Shown here piece by piece: positions 11,184-24,826 of a stretch of 64,000 nt of DNA. The position numbers and the translations under genes were made by a program. Where the stretch lies: the NCBI GenBank assembly GCA_001599715.1, contig BCHU01000002.1:1488001-1552000 (forward strand). Reading direction: 5' to 3'. Every line of letters starts with the position of its first letter. Positions within the stretch are counted from its first letter, which is position 1. Below the pieces are notes generated by a model. It ran no database searches and had not been told where the DNA came from. It saw only the letters and a program-made list of their open reading frames with translations. This DNA comes from Phaeotremella fagi. Lineage: Eukaryota; Basidiomycota; Tremellomycetes; Tremellales; Phaeotremellaceae.

Positions 11184-12113
11184 TTAATCGAATAAATATT
11201 TTGATTCTGCGTTGATATTTTGGAAAAACAATGAAGTAATTTTATTTGGAGCTCCGGTTGTGGCGTTTCCTGTGTTCACTTTTCTTTGGCTTGGGGGGTC
11301 ATGGTTGTATTATCTTATGCATACATAGGAATGCTTGATAGAAATAGTTCATAAGTTTTACTAGACGTAGAGGTAGAGTTACGCAGATGGCAGAGAATAA
11401 TGGAGATGATAAATGAAAAACTCCACCAAGAAAGAACGCGGTTGATTTTTTCGCGTTCGCGTTTCAAGATTTGATGGATTGTACATAAATCCTTTGGTGA
11501 AGTTGGTTACTTGATTAGATAGATATCTTTTGAACTCTAATCCATAGCATACTCTGAATTATTTACTCGATATAGTCGAAAATCAATCATCAACAACACT
11601 TTCTGAATAGGTATAGATATCTTGTACTTATTCCTATTACGATTTATTTTACTTTTGGCCGGATTGGGTAATTTATTCAAGGTGACGATTATAGTCGATC
11701 GGCAGTAACCATATTTCCATAGCCAGCCTTCAATACAGCATACAGTTACAGTTACAGTTACAGTTACACCACCAAGTGCGGATTAGGATTACAATTACCA
11801 TTACCATTAGGTAGAATTTATTCTTACTCTTTCTTTCATTCTTGCTTCATATCTACACCAACCACAATCCATCGCTCACACCTAACATCATCCAACATCC
11901 ATCCATCCTCCACTTGTATATACTACTCTCCATCTCAGTCATCTCGGAACCACCCATCCCTCCCTCTACAAGAGCTAGTCTCAACCCATTCCAGTCTAAC
12001 ACCAAAATCCAATCATTTATCCTTCCTTTATAATCAAAAACGTCAAACACACCATAAAGGAGGAATCCCTCTACCCCTACCAAACCTCTAAGAAATCATA
12101 ATCGATTCCCAAG
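11184..12113. other. Divergent promoter region, helicase and PKA gene
   Basis: This 930-bp region lies between two divergent starts. It contains a TACAGT hexamer array at 11741-11767 and then a pyrimidine-rich ~300-bp stretch, which is the likely long 5' leader of the kinase gene. No coding exon is supported. Confidence 0.6.
11741..11767. repeat. TACAGT hexamer tandem array
   Basis: About four and a half perfect copies of TACAGT, seen directly, roughly 350 bp upstream of the PKA start codon. Shorter TTACCA repeats follow at about 11795-11810. Confidence 0.9.
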
Positions 12114-14244
<2,131 letters not shown>

Positions 14245-14931
14245 TCGGTTTCTTTTGGGAGTGGTGATAAAGCGTGGGGGTGGTGGTGTTTACCGTGTGT
14301 GTGTGGTTGTAAAGAAGAAGAAGAAGACGAAGTAAACATTCAATTTTACTTGTCTAGGGAAATTCATATCATCGGAAACGGAAACCTATATTTTCTTGGT
14401 ATTACTCATACAAAAAATGGAATTTTTAATTTTATCTACATACAAACTGTTGGACCCAAAAAAAAGGCGAATGGGCGGGACGAGGGCTCCTCTATTACTA
14501 TTATTTTCTCATTTTCATTGGTACTCATTCATAACGAAAATCATCGTATTTTACTCTTTTTTCCTTAGTCAATCTTTACAGTAGCTTATCGCTTTCCCCT
14601 TTTTTCTCTTCTTTCTTTTTAGTAATTTTCTACATTTCAATTTACCCAGTGCAAGATGTATCAAATTAAGAGGTGAAGGGGTTCTTGGTAGCGTACGTTA
14701 GTAAGAATGATTCGTCAACTAGCATCCTGCATATCAAACTACGTAATTCTCAACCAACGTCCTCACTTTCTTCGAATTGACGATTCATCAATCGACATTC
14801 ACATTCACACCATAGACAAAACATACAAGTAATAACCATATACACAAATGAATTAGGAAATAATCTCAAACTTGAACCTCCTCATACATAACACCTTAGA
14901 ACCGCCACATACTGTACCTTCACATATGATC
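14245..14931. other. Intergenic region with remnant of a duplicated unit
   Basis: Between the convergent PKA gene and the first member of a tandem family. The stretch 14577-14675 (CAGTAGCTTA ... GCAAGATGTATCAAATT) recurs at 15834-15922. That indicates the left border of a duplicated unit lies here. No coding exon is supported. Confidence 0.65.
14577..14675. repeat. Border repeat of tandem duplication, copy 1
   Basis: Shares CAGTAGCTTA, a pyrimidine tract and GCAAGATGTATCAAATT in the same order with 15834-15922, about 1.26 kb away. Similarity is strong at both ends and weaker in the middle. Confidence 0.7.
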
Positions 14932-15472
14932 TTAATTTGAAGTGAAATCATTTGGAGTCGAAGCGGTTGGAGTCGAATCATTTGAAATCAAAGAAGTTGA
15001 AGTCTTCAACTTCAAGTACTGTGTATGAGCCGAATTGAGTGGTTCCATAAGTTTGAGTACTTCGTCGTGGGTGATCTCAATTTTAATTTTTTTCGAACTA
15101 TTTTTCATCCACTGTAATCGATTTTCTGAATCCATTGATTTAACGATTCGTTGGTCTCTTGCTATGCTGTGATTTTTTTTGAAATCGAAGGTACAGAGTA
15201 TCTCTTTATACCCCTTCTTTCCCAGACACTCTCTGGATAAACTGATTGCTTTGCCTTCAGTGTAGAAATAGAAGGTAATGGCATCGATTTCTGAACCATC
15301 TTCTTCTCTGCAGTGTACAATGTACAAATGTACAGGAAATCTCATCAGCCACCAGGTACAGCATGTTCTCAGTTTATAGCGGAAAGTTTTCCAACACTTA
15401 CGGATAATGTCTAGACAGTATACTATCCGCTAAGTATTTACCTAGTAGAGCGTCTGTATCCTCTGACATCAT
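14932..15472 (-). CDS. Tandem family 1, member a (148 aa, unknown)
   Basis: No known family. Two exons, 15472-15402 and 15307-14932, are joined by a 94-nt intron (GTAAGT donor, CACTGCAG acceptor), giving 447 nt. The protein is small, charged and soluble-looking: MMSEDTDALLGKYL start, FYFYTEGKAISL, ENRLQWMKNSS and the hallmark LMEPLNSAHTQYLKLK, followed by a Ser/Thr-rich tail absent from its neighbour. Member b (16440-16936) has the same intron in the same phase and is alignable throughout; the upstream 350 bp are also duplicated. The open frame that starts at 15345 without splicing is less likely, since the spliced start is conserved in both copies. Confidence 0.72.
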
Positions 15473-15820
15473 GAGTTTCTTTATTAGGACTTATGTAATG
15501 AAAGAATAGAACACAATTTGGTGGCGAATAATCAAGAAAGTACTCGGACTTGTAGGAAAAGAGGAAGAAGACGAACAGATGTTTTGAACAATGTACTATA
15601 CGCAGTAACTTGCCTTCCTATGAATATATTTCATTTTGGCCTTCCTTGGACAGCACAAAAACGAGAAACAAAGAATTGATTTCGTTAATGACATGGTGTG
15701 GAGCTGATTTTGTCTTCCTTTACTTTTCCCGATGAGAGAAAGAACCAAAATGATAGATCATCAAAGAAAGGATTTTGATGATGATATACTGCAGACGGAT
15801 TGTTTGCCCTTGTTGCTTTT
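14932..15820. repeat. Tandem segmental duplication, unit 1 (gene plus promoter)
   Basis: Gene a and its upstream region align with unit 2 at 16440-17281. Shared upstream landmarks include CTTGCCTTCC, CCGATGAGAGAAAGAACCAA and GCAGACGGATT, in the same order. The units are diverged, so this is an old duplication. Confidence 0.8.
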
Positions 15821-15833
15821 ACTGCTTCTTCTT

Positions 15834-15922
15834 ACAGTAGCTTACCTTTTTCCCCCTTTTCTATTAGTTTTCTCATTATCATTGCGATTACCCTATGCAA
15901 GATGTATCAAATTCACAGGTGT
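15834..15922. repeat. Border repeat of tandem duplication, copy 2
   Basis: Second copy of the border segment at 14577-14675. It lies just 5' of gene a and marks the junction between duplicated units. Confidence 0.7.
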
Positions 15923-16439
15923 AGTTGGGGTCGTCTCAACGAAAGAATGTTCTGCACAAACTAGCGAAGTCTAGATGACAGATACAGTATGTCAACGATC
16001 ACTTGCATTCATAAGTCCACTACAAAACTCTGGTTCTTGAATGAGGCACTGCCAAAATACATGTGTTCAACAGGAAGTCGTAGTTTCTGTTGATCTCCTT
16101 TCTTGCATGCCTGTCTCTTTGTTCAGGTTTACAAGAAGTTGATTGCATCTCTCGAAAATTTGGATAGGTTTTTGAATAATTCTTTTCAGTAACGAAGATG
16201 ACTTTTTGGGTAAACGAATGTGGATGTTAAAGAATGACAATAGACAAATATCAATTCATACCGACGACTGTAGAACAATAAGTATATATACTACTGTATA
16301 TGTACTTGTACTCGTACTGTGGCTGACAGAATCTAAATCTAACAAATTTGAACCTCCACGTACTAGAAAACATCTTTGAACATCTCGTACCCTCTGATAC
16401 CCTCCCAAACCCTCACGCGCCATACTTATCGACCTCATC
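15923..16439. other. Intergenic, no gene seen
   Basis: About 520 bp between family-1 units. Part of it is presumably the 3' flank of gene b. Nothing with coding or RNA-gene character was found. Confidence 0.5.
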
Positions 16440-16936
16440 TCAGACCAAACAGTAATCTTGATCTGAAATCTTCAACTTCAAGTACTGGGTATGAGCCGAA
16501 TTGAGTGGCTCCATAAGTCTGAGAGCTTCGTTGTGTGTGATCTCCAATTCTAACCCCCCAACACTTTCCTTCATCCATTCTAATCGATCTTCTGAATTCA
16601 TAGATTCGACGGTTCGTTCTTCTCCTTGTACTCTAATCGGATTTTTGAAATCGTGTGAATAGAGTTCCTCTTGATACCCCTCCTCTCCAAGGTATTTTGT
16701 GGATAATCCGATAACTTTACCTTCAGCATAGAAATAACGGGTATTGGCTTGGAAACCGGAATCATCTTCTTCTCTGCAGTGTTTGTTATATACGAACAGG
16801 AGATATCGTCAGCCATCGGGTATGATATCACTGTGAGACAGGAAGCTAATTACACTTACGGATAATAGCTTGATTGTGTACTATCAGCCATGTACTTGCT
16901 TAGCTTGCTTTTTTTGTCACTTTCACTGTCTGGCAT
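16440..16936 (-). CDS. Tandem family 1, member b (136 aa, unknown)
   Basis: Paralog of the gene at 14932-15472. Two exons, 16936-16860 and 16773-16440 (411 nt), are separated by an 86-nt intron at the same codon position and phase as in member a. The protein starts MPDSESDKKSKLSKYMADST. It keeps YFYAEGKVIGLS, EDRLEWMKES and the signature RLMEPLNSAHTQYLKLK, and ends soon after (DQDYCLV). There is no signal peptide or membrane segment. Function unknown; likely lineage-specific. Confidence 0.72.
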
Positions 16937-17281
16937 GACGGTAGTTTCTTTATTAAGATTGATGTGATATGAGAAAATTAAAAGAATTCGGTGTCGAAAA
17001 AATGAGAAAGTAAGAAGAGGAAGAAGACAAGAAGAAATTCTGAATATTGTACTACACACAGTAGCTTGCCTTCCAAAGAATAAATTCGATCTGGCCTTCT
17101 TTGAACAGCGCAAAAACCAGAAGCAAAGAATTTGATTTCGGTAATGACATTAGCTAAATATGCCTTCCTTCACTTTCCCGATGAGAGAAAGAACCAAATT
17201 GACAGATCAAAGCCGAGAATCAATGAAACAACTTTGCTGATGACATACCGCAGACGGATTATATGCCCTTTTTGCTTTTAC
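16440..17281. repeat. Tandem segmental duplication, unit 2 (gene plus promoter)
   Basis: Counterpart of 14932-15820. Similarity extends past the start codon through the promoter to GCAGACGGATT and TTTTGCTTTTA near 17250-17280. Confidence 0.8.
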
Positions 17282-17535
17282 CGATGAGGGCAGACTATGG
17301 AGCTGTTGTTGAAAGGACTAGACATTCCAATTTCGAGAATGAAAATTGTCTGTGGCACTTGATATTAAAGGGCTATTGGGAAGTTGGGGTACGGTCAAGG
17401 GGAGTGTTTAGATTAGAGCTGATAGCAAGACAAGACAGTTTGCTGTACGGGGTATAAAATTATCTCTGAATACAAACGAAACTAAATAAACAACTTTTAA
17501 CACACTACGAACTGCACCACACAAAACATATCTCC

Positions 17536-18130
17536 TCAAACCCAATAAGAATTGTTTTTCCTTTCAGAAAGAACCTTGTCTCCACCTTTCGACCGCAGAC
17601 TATTGATATATTGTGTATGAGCTGCGACGAGTTTTTCTACTCCCTTCAAGCCAACGGCTTTAATACTTTGGGCTTCGGCCTCACTCATAAAATTCCCTTC
17701 TTCTTTTTTGGCGGGATACCAAACACCCCACTGATCTTTATTCCAAGTACTCTTTTCGACCAATTTTCCGTCAACATCAATCAACCCGTTTAAACTCTCT
17801 GTTAACCATTGTGATGTTTGTTCTGGTGTTGAGCCCCCAGGACCAACGTCTCTTTTGCCTATGGAGGTACGAATATTCTTGGTGCGATCATAACAAATAA
17901 AATCTTCTTGATCTATATATTTTTGATCACCCCATCCCGTTGGTCTGGCATGACTCGCAATCGCGAGGTCTGTATCTCCTAGAGATAGGAAAGTAGCCCA
18001 AGCTTGACCCCTCCGTTCTCTGTATAAATGATCAGTATTGTATTCAAGTCAGTAGACAACTGTTTACAACTCACTTCTCGCAATTAGACGAGGTTTCCCC
18101 AACTGCGTATCTGACTGATGATTCTGACAT
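17536..18130 (-). CDS. Tandem family 1, member c (179 aa, divergent)
   Basis: Two exons, 18130-18075 and 18019-17536 (540 nt), are joined by a 55-nt GTGAGT intron near the N-terminus, as in members a and b. The protein starts MSESSVRYAVGETSSNCEKE. It is a distant relative: the pattern QWLTESLNGL...LVAAHTQYINSL aligns with EWMKESVGGL...LNSAHTQYLKL of member b. It adds a Trp-rich middle (STWNKDQWGVWYPAKKE). No catalytic motif is recognised. It lies on the same strand and in the same orientation as a and b. Membership is inferred from shared motif order plus intron position. Confidence 0.68.
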
Positions 18131-18257
18131 GTTCGACGAGGTAAGTTACTTGTGTATCAACGATAAAGAATAAAATTATTGGGTTGGTGGTGAATGGATG
18201 AAAGTTGAAGTAAGAAACGAAAATGGAGAAACATGTAAAAACTTCAACTGAAATATT

Positions 18258-18410
18258 CACCATTTCGCCTTCCTCCTGTGTCTTTACAATGAGTGGAAGT
18301 AGTGGAGCTGCTGATGAAAGGACATGCAGAAGCACCATTTCGCCTTCCTCCTACTGTACAGTATGTTTTTGACAACAAATGGATGTAGTGGAGCTGTTGA
18401 TGAAAGGGTG
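18258..18410. repeat. Two-copy tandem repeat (~78 bp unit) upstream of member c
   Basis: Copy 1 starts at 18258 and copy 2 at 18333. Both begin CACCATTTCGCCTTCCTCCT and both contain GTAGTGGAGCTG followed by TGATGAAAGG. Each lies 5' of the minus-strand gene starting at 18130. Confidence 0.85.
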
Positions 18411-18670
18411 GTACTAATGTCCTGCAAAGGATATGATAGGCCTGGAACAGGAAAACGAAGTGGCACAATCGGATTCATTACAAGGTCTGGTCGTTACATT
18501 AGTCGTTACAAGATAAATATCTATACTGTATATATAAACAGAAGATGATTTTTTTCTCTTTCAATAAATAAGAAAACAAAGATAACAATAATAAAAATTA
18601 AGATTAGAAAATATTCTAAGCAGGTGATAAACATGGAGAAGAAGTAAACGAAGAAACAAGAGACGATAGA

Positions 18671-21481
18671 CTACAGACTAACCATCTCAGCTTTGGCGAA
18701 TGAGTCTGAAACTTTAGATGCGACATGATGTGAATAAATGGCGTAGAAGAGGTAACAAACCACTAAAGCTTTAATGATAGTTTCTATAGAAAAAAGCAAT
18801 CAGTACCACTGCCATGCGCCCACACAAAAAAGAGACTTACTCAAATGCCATAAATTCTCAGCTGTATCGAATTTCCCTCGTCTCAAAGCAAATCTTCTCA
18901 TTCCATGTTGAGCCAAATCTTCGTCAACGTGGGATTCACCGTTTAAAGTTGACATGGAGATTGTTGGAGATTGTGGACCGAGATGGGGTGACCATGCACC
19001 CTTGTGAGCTAGACTTTTTGAAAGTGCTCGATTGACTCTTGAGATTTTAGGACTTTTTTCCACAGTGCTAGTCTCTGAGGTTGGTTCTTGGACTGAAGTT
19101 ACCACTGAGATTTTCCTTCTTTGACGGGAAGTCTTGATTGCTTCTCTGTAGCCGTCGACGCACCTCTGTTAACAGATCAAGTGTCAGCTTCATAATGTCA
19201 TAAATTATTTTCAGAAGTGACCTACCTCCATAGCATCCCACCATGTGAATCCCTCGATACCCTCCGTACTAGCCCTTACGCTCATCTCTTTCCGCGTCTT
19301 CTGATCAATAACAGAAAGAGCCAAAAGCTTGGCATATCTTTCAGCACAATCGTCGAATAGTGGGGTATCAGCTGAACGACAGATCACTGGCCATGTTCGA
19401 GATGGGTTCTCTTTTAGATGAGAAACGGATTCAGGTAGAGACAATAGATATCCGGTTTTGGAATGTTGGACAAGATCTCTTGTACCTTCGGCGTCTAATC
19501 CTATAACAGGCTTTTGGGGGGTTAGTCATATAACCCATACATGGTGGAAAGGACTTACCAAGCCAGATGCTAAAGCTTCTAGAACGACTTGACCAAAAGT
19601 CTATAGTTCATCGTTAGACTCATTCCCTTCTTAAAAAATAATTGCTTACCTCGGTAAAACTTGGGAAAGCGAAAACGTCCGCACTAGCATAACATTTAGC
19701 CAACTCTTCACCAGATCTATGACCCATGAAGATAGCGTCAAACCCTTTCTCCCGACATTGGGATTCAAGTTCTAAACGTGCCGGTCCGTCACCAACGAAA
19801 ACCAATTTCGGTAGTAAGACATCGGCTGGTAAATGTGTGGATAATTTGCCATAGGCTTTTAGGAGGAGTAGAAGATTTTTTTCCCATGAGACTCTACCTA
19901 CGTAGAGGAGGACTGATCTTGGTGGTAAGATGGAAGTTTCTTCGGCGGGAGTGATGATTTGACTGATAGATTGGGTAACTTGAACTTGAGTCGTTGTGGC
20001 TGATACCCATGGACTGGCCGGTGGAGTGAGTGGTAAACTGACTTTACGACCGCCGTGGTTGATCCCCATTGGAAGAGATCCTTTGGTTGTGGTGGTTTCG
20101 TTGACGATTTTGGTTACGATGTTGACCTCGCCGACACCCCATGAAGCACGCATTTGCGTACATCTTTTTTCAGGATTGAATTGTGCTAAAGCGACTCCTC
20201 TAGGCCAGAGTCGGACTGGATTGAATGATTGTCCATTTAACATGGCAACTGTCGATGGTGATGGGCAGAGAGTAAGGATGGTTCTGTGAGTCAGGTCAGT
20301 CATGGATGATGGTTCCATTTATCTATCACTGAACCTACTTTGAATAAAGCCATCGTTGCCATCTCCACATGATAGGTTCCAACCAAGCCATACCGAATAA
20401 AGTGGCGTAGGTAGCAAGATTCCTGATTATCAGGGTTAGCGATCAAAGCTGCTAAGATGGGATTTGAAACTTGATGGGCGGAAAGTGAAACATCTAGTGA
20501 GATAAGAAAAAGAAATCAATGCTCACGTATGATAACTCGCAACTACCGCTCCTGAGATCCCAGCACCCAATGCAGGTCCGTTCTCACCGACCCATTCCTC
20601 ACCTGCCCAACCGAGTTCCATAGCCATAAGTGTTTGGGCACCTAGCCAGATGGGATCCACGAAATGGACAACATCAGGTTGCTACACAGTCAAGTCAGTG
20701 AGAGTCGGAAGATAATTTATGGTTGCCACTCACGAAATCTTTGATTGTACGCATGAATTTTGGTCGTAAGAAATTAAGTTTTAGTCCTGGGTAGACTACG
20801 AGTGGTACACCAGCTGTACCGACCAGAGGATGAGACGCGTAATGGCTCTGTTGAAATGTTAGTAGATTGTAAGACGGTTGTTTATGAGAGACTTGCCATT
20901 CCACTTCCTGGGCCTAGGAGCATACACTGGTGGCCTTCTCTTTCTAAATGTTCGAGTAATCTGGCGAGTGTTCTTGTAACACCATCGACCTTTGGTAAGA
21001 AGTTTTCTGTACGATGTTAGCAGTTGTCGATCGGTTATAAGAATGACATCTACTCACCTGTCACAATGACGATCCTAAGTCCACTTCTACCTCTTTTCTC
21101 GCAAATCCATTCCTCCCTCTCATCACGTTCTTGAACAGTCATCCCATCTCTCCAAACATATTTCGCATCGTCTTCTTCGTCGATACTACTTAATCTATCC
21201 TGTTCAACAATCTTTTCATTGACCAATGCTGCATCTGGTAGATCCAAATCTGGCATTTCCATTGATGCAGAGAACGACGATACTGGAGGAGGTAATTCCA
21301 TGAACTCGGGTGATGACCATTCTTGTGACATTGGTGAATTCTTTTCAGAGGTGTTTGGTGATTTCGAACGAGCTCTCGCTGTTTGTGATCGTGTTTGATA
21401 ACCTGTTGTTGAGGATATCGTTGTATCTATTGATAACTGAGGTTGGGTTGCTGGTGTTAATGGTGGAGTAAGTAAATCCAT
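18671..21481 (-). CDS. Glycosyltransferase family 4 (GT-B fold), SQD2/MgtA-like
   Basis: Probable retaining glycosyltransferase using a nucleotide sugar. An N-terminal Ser/Thr/Pro-rich region of about 130 residues precedes a GT4 core: GLRIVIVTxENFLPKVDGV-type start, HQCMLLGPG, PDVVHFVDPIWLG, GAVVASYHTNL, LCPSPSTVAML, RGVALAQFNP, LLYVGRVSWEKNL, KLVFVGDGPARLEL, ADVFAFPSFTETFGQ and the VVLEALASGLPVI segment completing the EX7E motif. A loop rich in Thr/Val/Pro interrupts the middle of the core. The last exon, after an intron at GGCATTTGA/GTAAGT, encodes a hydrophobic stretch (ALVVCYLFYAIYS), a possible C-terminal membrane anchor. The family includes plant SQD2 and bacterial mannosyltransferases; donor and acceptor are not predictable here. 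Many introns, all frame-preserving where checked. Confidence 0.85.
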
Positions 21482-22082
21482 TGTGAAATGAAATTGATTG
21501 AATTTGATTTGTTACCGAGATGAAAGGAGGTGTGTAACAAAGGAAGATCGGCGGTTATCCAGAACCAAGGAGTGATTTGATGTTGTGTTAAAGATAATGG
21601 AGTTGTATAGTTGAAAGGAGTTATAACGTGTGTTGAATTATAGAGTATATAATTATAATATAATGTTGTCAGGTAAAAGTCAAGTTATATCATGTTGTTA
21701 TAGCATATAAGTTATAAAATCTTCATGTCAGCCAATAAAACTTGCCACCCAAAAGTAGTTAAAGTGGTTGAGAATCGAAGAAGCTGTAACAACACGATCA
21801 GGACAAAGCGTAAGGAGGTTAAGGAGGAGGCGCTAAACCTAAACAACGTTAACCACTAGCAAACAGTAAGTTGTTGGAGTTCAAGGTAGATCAGCTGAAG
21901 CCGAGTAGAAGTAGAAAGGACGTGTCATCAAGCACATGTCTTGTTTTCCATATATTACATTTCCTTCTTACCAAAAAAAAACGCGTTTTAGATGTTTATT
22001 TTTAACACGTTCGATATTCGATATGTTGCAGCTGAGAGATAAGGAACGTGCGTATCAATAAATCAAATTCTTATCATCGAAG

Positions 22083-22130
22083 GACAATGCCACATTCGGC
22101 CTTTAAGTGGCACTTCAACACTGTGGCGTC
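22083..22130. repeat. Upstream element shared with 24827-24885, copy 1
   Basis: Contains GCCACATTCGGCCTTTA, AGTGGCACTT and ACACTGTGGC in that order. The second copy, upstream of the third family-2 gene, has the same three blocks with a short insertion. Confidence 0.75.
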
Positions 22131-22289
22131 GTTGTAGCAGTGGACAGGTGCTGGTATTGTAAAAGTACCTGCTTTATGTCGAGTTTCATCTGTTGAGATT
22201 ATATTTTGCGGAGCGAGAATTGTCATAAACAAACCTTTCATATGATGCCTTCCATGACAATAGAGAAGACTACATGGGGAAATATTTTC

Positions 22290-22312
22290 TTCGCCATTCG
22301 TTCGTTCCCTCT
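22290..22312. promoter_or_regulatory. Conserved promoter block TTCGCCAYTCGTT, gene A
   Basis: TTCTTCGCCATTCGTTCG followed by a pyrimidine run, about 50 bp before the ATG at 22351. Near-identical blocks precede genes B and C. Either a shared regulatory site or conservation left over from duplication. Confidence 0.5.
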
Positions 22313-22350
22313 TGTACTTTCACAGACTCTCAATCAGATCAACAATCAAA

Positions 22351-23149
22351 ATGTCTTCTTCTGATTCAGAAAACGATAACGGGGAACGTAAGTGCATCTT
22401 GATCACTGTATCCCATTCATTCGCAAAAAAATTCTGATTACACCATCAGTACCTCGTCCCACACCAGAAATGCTCATCATCATCCGAGCTCCCTGGACCA
22501 CCGAAGATGTCTCCAGATTCACCAACACCAAAGCCTCCGGTGATTTGTTTCGCGATTTCATTGGAGAACCATCAGATTGGCTCCAAAGATGTGAGAAAAA
22601 AAATCTCTACCCTTCAGTCGATTTCACTGTTAGAATAATGGATCGTTTGATGAACGACACCGAATCTCTGAACGTTTGGGCAGAAGCGAAGAAACCTTCA
22701 TCTACATCTGGAGTTCTTAGTGGTCTCTCAACAATTGTTTTTGGAGAGAAAAAATCCGATCCGAGGTGAACTCAATATTAGAATCCTTTGAAAGCCCACT
22801 CTTTGCTGACGTTCACGACATTTTTACAGTCTCGCGGAGCTCATTTACGAAGCTGCATCAGCTCACGTCTTTGACATCCTAAATGAAGAAGAAGAAGACG
22901 AAGAAGAAAAAGAAGTTTTGACTCAAGTAGCTGCTCCTCTTTCAACCAAAGCTAAAACAGCTTCACTCCTCGTGGAATACGCTTCTTTTATGGAGATTGG
23001 TAGCGTCATGAATGGAGCCGAAAAAAGACGTAAATTCTCAAAAATCATCACAGAAGAGTTCAAGTCAATGTTACGGCCCCAGTCAAGACAATGTGAGTGT
23101 TTGCTCTGGTGACTTTGTTGCTGATTAAGTAGCAGCGAGGAGGTTTTAA
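22351..23149 (+). CDS. Tandem family 2, member A (about 209 aa, unknown)
   Basis: Exons 22351-22387, 22450-22765, 22830-23092 and a short terminal exon 23136-23149. If the last intron is not removed, the frame ends at 23112. The protein starts MSSSDSENDNGE. The core reads TPEMLIIIRAPWTTEDVSRF, FTNTKASGDLF, SDWLQRCEKKN, SVDFTVRIMD and SGLSTIVFGEK. A diverged C-terminal region follows, with a poly-Glu/Asp stretch. Exon 1 length (37 nt) equals those of B and C, and intron phases are identical in all members. No domain recognised; soluble-looking. The central exon here is 316 nt, because it includes a 27-nt insertion around MNDTESLN relative to the 289-nt exon of B, C and D. Confidence 0.7.
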
Positions 23150-23792
23150 AGGATTGGATGTTGGAAATGAGTGCTTCGGGAATTGTTTTGGTGTGATGTG
23201 ATGTAGGGAGTTTTTATCAGGTCGCAGGTTGGGTAGTGTTTTGTCAGCTTAACTTGGTTTTGTAGTTATGAATGTCAAGTGATGATTCTAAGACTCGACA
23301 GATGCTGGAAGCATGCTACAGTATAATATCGTATTCCCCTCGACAACAATACCCGGACGACTTTTGCATTTCTGCCAATCACTAATGGCGAATATACAGT
23401 TACAGTAGCTCCAATCGCGTTCAATCAAGACTTCGTCAGACAAGACAAACTATGTAGCCTTCTTCCACCAACTAAATCAATCATAAATATGGGTTATTCT
23501 TTGTTAATACTGTATGTCATTTCAAATGTAGAGATCTGACACGAAAGAGAAAGTGCTCAAAACAAAGGAGGATTGAGCGGAGGTTGATTTTATTTTGTGG
23601 AGCTGGAAGACTATCAACTGATACTTCAGATCAATAGTCAATGCATTTCAACCTTTGATGTTACGCCTTCCATGTAAAAAGTGGAAGGTAAGAGAGAAAA
23701 ATTTCTTCGCCACTCGTTTCTTCCCCCTTTTTCTTTCACTTTTCAAAACACTTTACATTCAAGAACGTAAATCAAGAAACGTTATTTTTATC
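23150..23792. other. Intergenic between family-2 members A and B
   Basis: About 640 bp. The 3' part resembles the upstream regions of A and C (TGTGGAGCTG at ~23596; TTCGCCACTCG at ~23708). The 5' part resembles the 3' flanks of B and C (TTGGTTTTGTAGT, then ATGTCAAGTGATGA). No gene is seen. Confidence 0.55.
23703..23726. promoter_or_regulatory. Conserved promoter block TTCGCCACTCGTTTC, gene B
   Basis: TTCTTCGCCACTCGTTTCTT followed by a C/T run, about 75 bp before the ATG at 23793. Matches the block upstream of C almost exactly. Confidence 0.55.
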
Positions 23793-24554
23793 ATGTCATC
23801 TCACAATTCAGATGACAAGACTAGTCCAAGTAAGCTTCCCCCTCTGTATGTTGAATGAAAAGCTAAAAATTATTAGTCCCACCAGATGTTTTGGCCGTCA
23901 TTACTCGTCCTTGGACAGACGACGATATCTCCAAGTTCACCGACACGAAAAAGTCCGCCAAGATCTTCAAAGCCTTCATTGGCAAGCCATCAGCCTGGTT
24001 TCAAAAATGTGATCAAAAAAACCTGCTTCATTCAGTCGACTTTACCGTCGAAATGATGATGAGTGTAAATTTTACTGGTGAATGGTTAGAAAAGAAAGAA
24101 GCTGAGAATAGAGTTCTTCATGGTCTTTCAGCTATGTTGGTCGGAGAGACCAAGAAGGAGGAAACGTGAGGGTTCACTATTTCAAAACTTGTACCTGTTG
24201 AGTCCTGACGTTAAAATATACCTAGCTTTGCTGATATCATCTGCGAGACTGCTTACCAAAAATTAACTAGTGTCCTCGACAGCGATGAAGAAGAAAGTTC
24301 TACTCTATCTCCAATTGCCGCACCTCCATCAGTAGAAATTCAGGCTGCAAAAATCCTCGTCAAACTCATGCTTGATGAACAACATGCTGAAAGCTACAGC
24401 GATGGTAGTGATGCTCCAAACTATTCAATGAAGATCACGGAAAAAATCAAATTCGAAGAAAACTGTTTCCAAGAAGAAGAAGCTCAACAAGTGTAAGTGC
24501 TTTGATCAAGTGTCTTCTGATGAATACAGCAGTGAAAAGGCTTCAAAGGAGTGA
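23793..24554 (+). CDS. Tandem family 2, member B (about 205 aa, unknown)
   Basis: Exons 23793-23829 (37 nt), 23877-24165 (289 nt), 24226-24492 and probably 24530-24554. Without the last splice the frame stops at 24496. The protein starts MSSHNSDDKTSPS. The core keeps PPDVLAVITRPWTDDDISKF, SAWFQKCDQKN, HSVDFTVEM and LHGLSAMLVGET, then the exon-3 hallmark FADIICETA and an acidic Ser-rich tail. A terminal GTAAGT donor occurs at the equivalent place in A, B and C, so a small last exon is likely. No function can be inferred. Confidence 0.7.
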
Positions 24555-24826
24555 AGGGAAGTTGATATGAGTTTTCGGTGTTTGGTGTTGGTATCAGATA
24601 GTCTGTATTAGGTGAAATTTTGATGGCCGGTTAAGAGTTTGACATGGTTTTGTAGTGTTGATGTAAAGTGGTGAGGTCAATGAACGCGAGAAAAAGGAGC
24701 GGAAGCCTATTCTGTCAGTGTCAGTAGGCTAACTTGATCTTCAAGAGTTGCTCAATTTCCAACTGTGAGATGAAGTTGCGAAGTTGAGTGGCAAGGTTGA
24801 GTTGTCAGGTTGAGTCTTATCAACAA

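Larger units (their letters stand above)
21482..22350. other. AT-rich intergenic region
   Basis: 870 bp between divergent genes. It contains an AT-rich stretch (~21640-21730, TATAATTATAATATAATG), a repeat element at 22083-22130 shared with 24827-24885, and a TTCGCCATTCGTT motif just before the next gene. No gene is seen. Confidence 0.55.
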
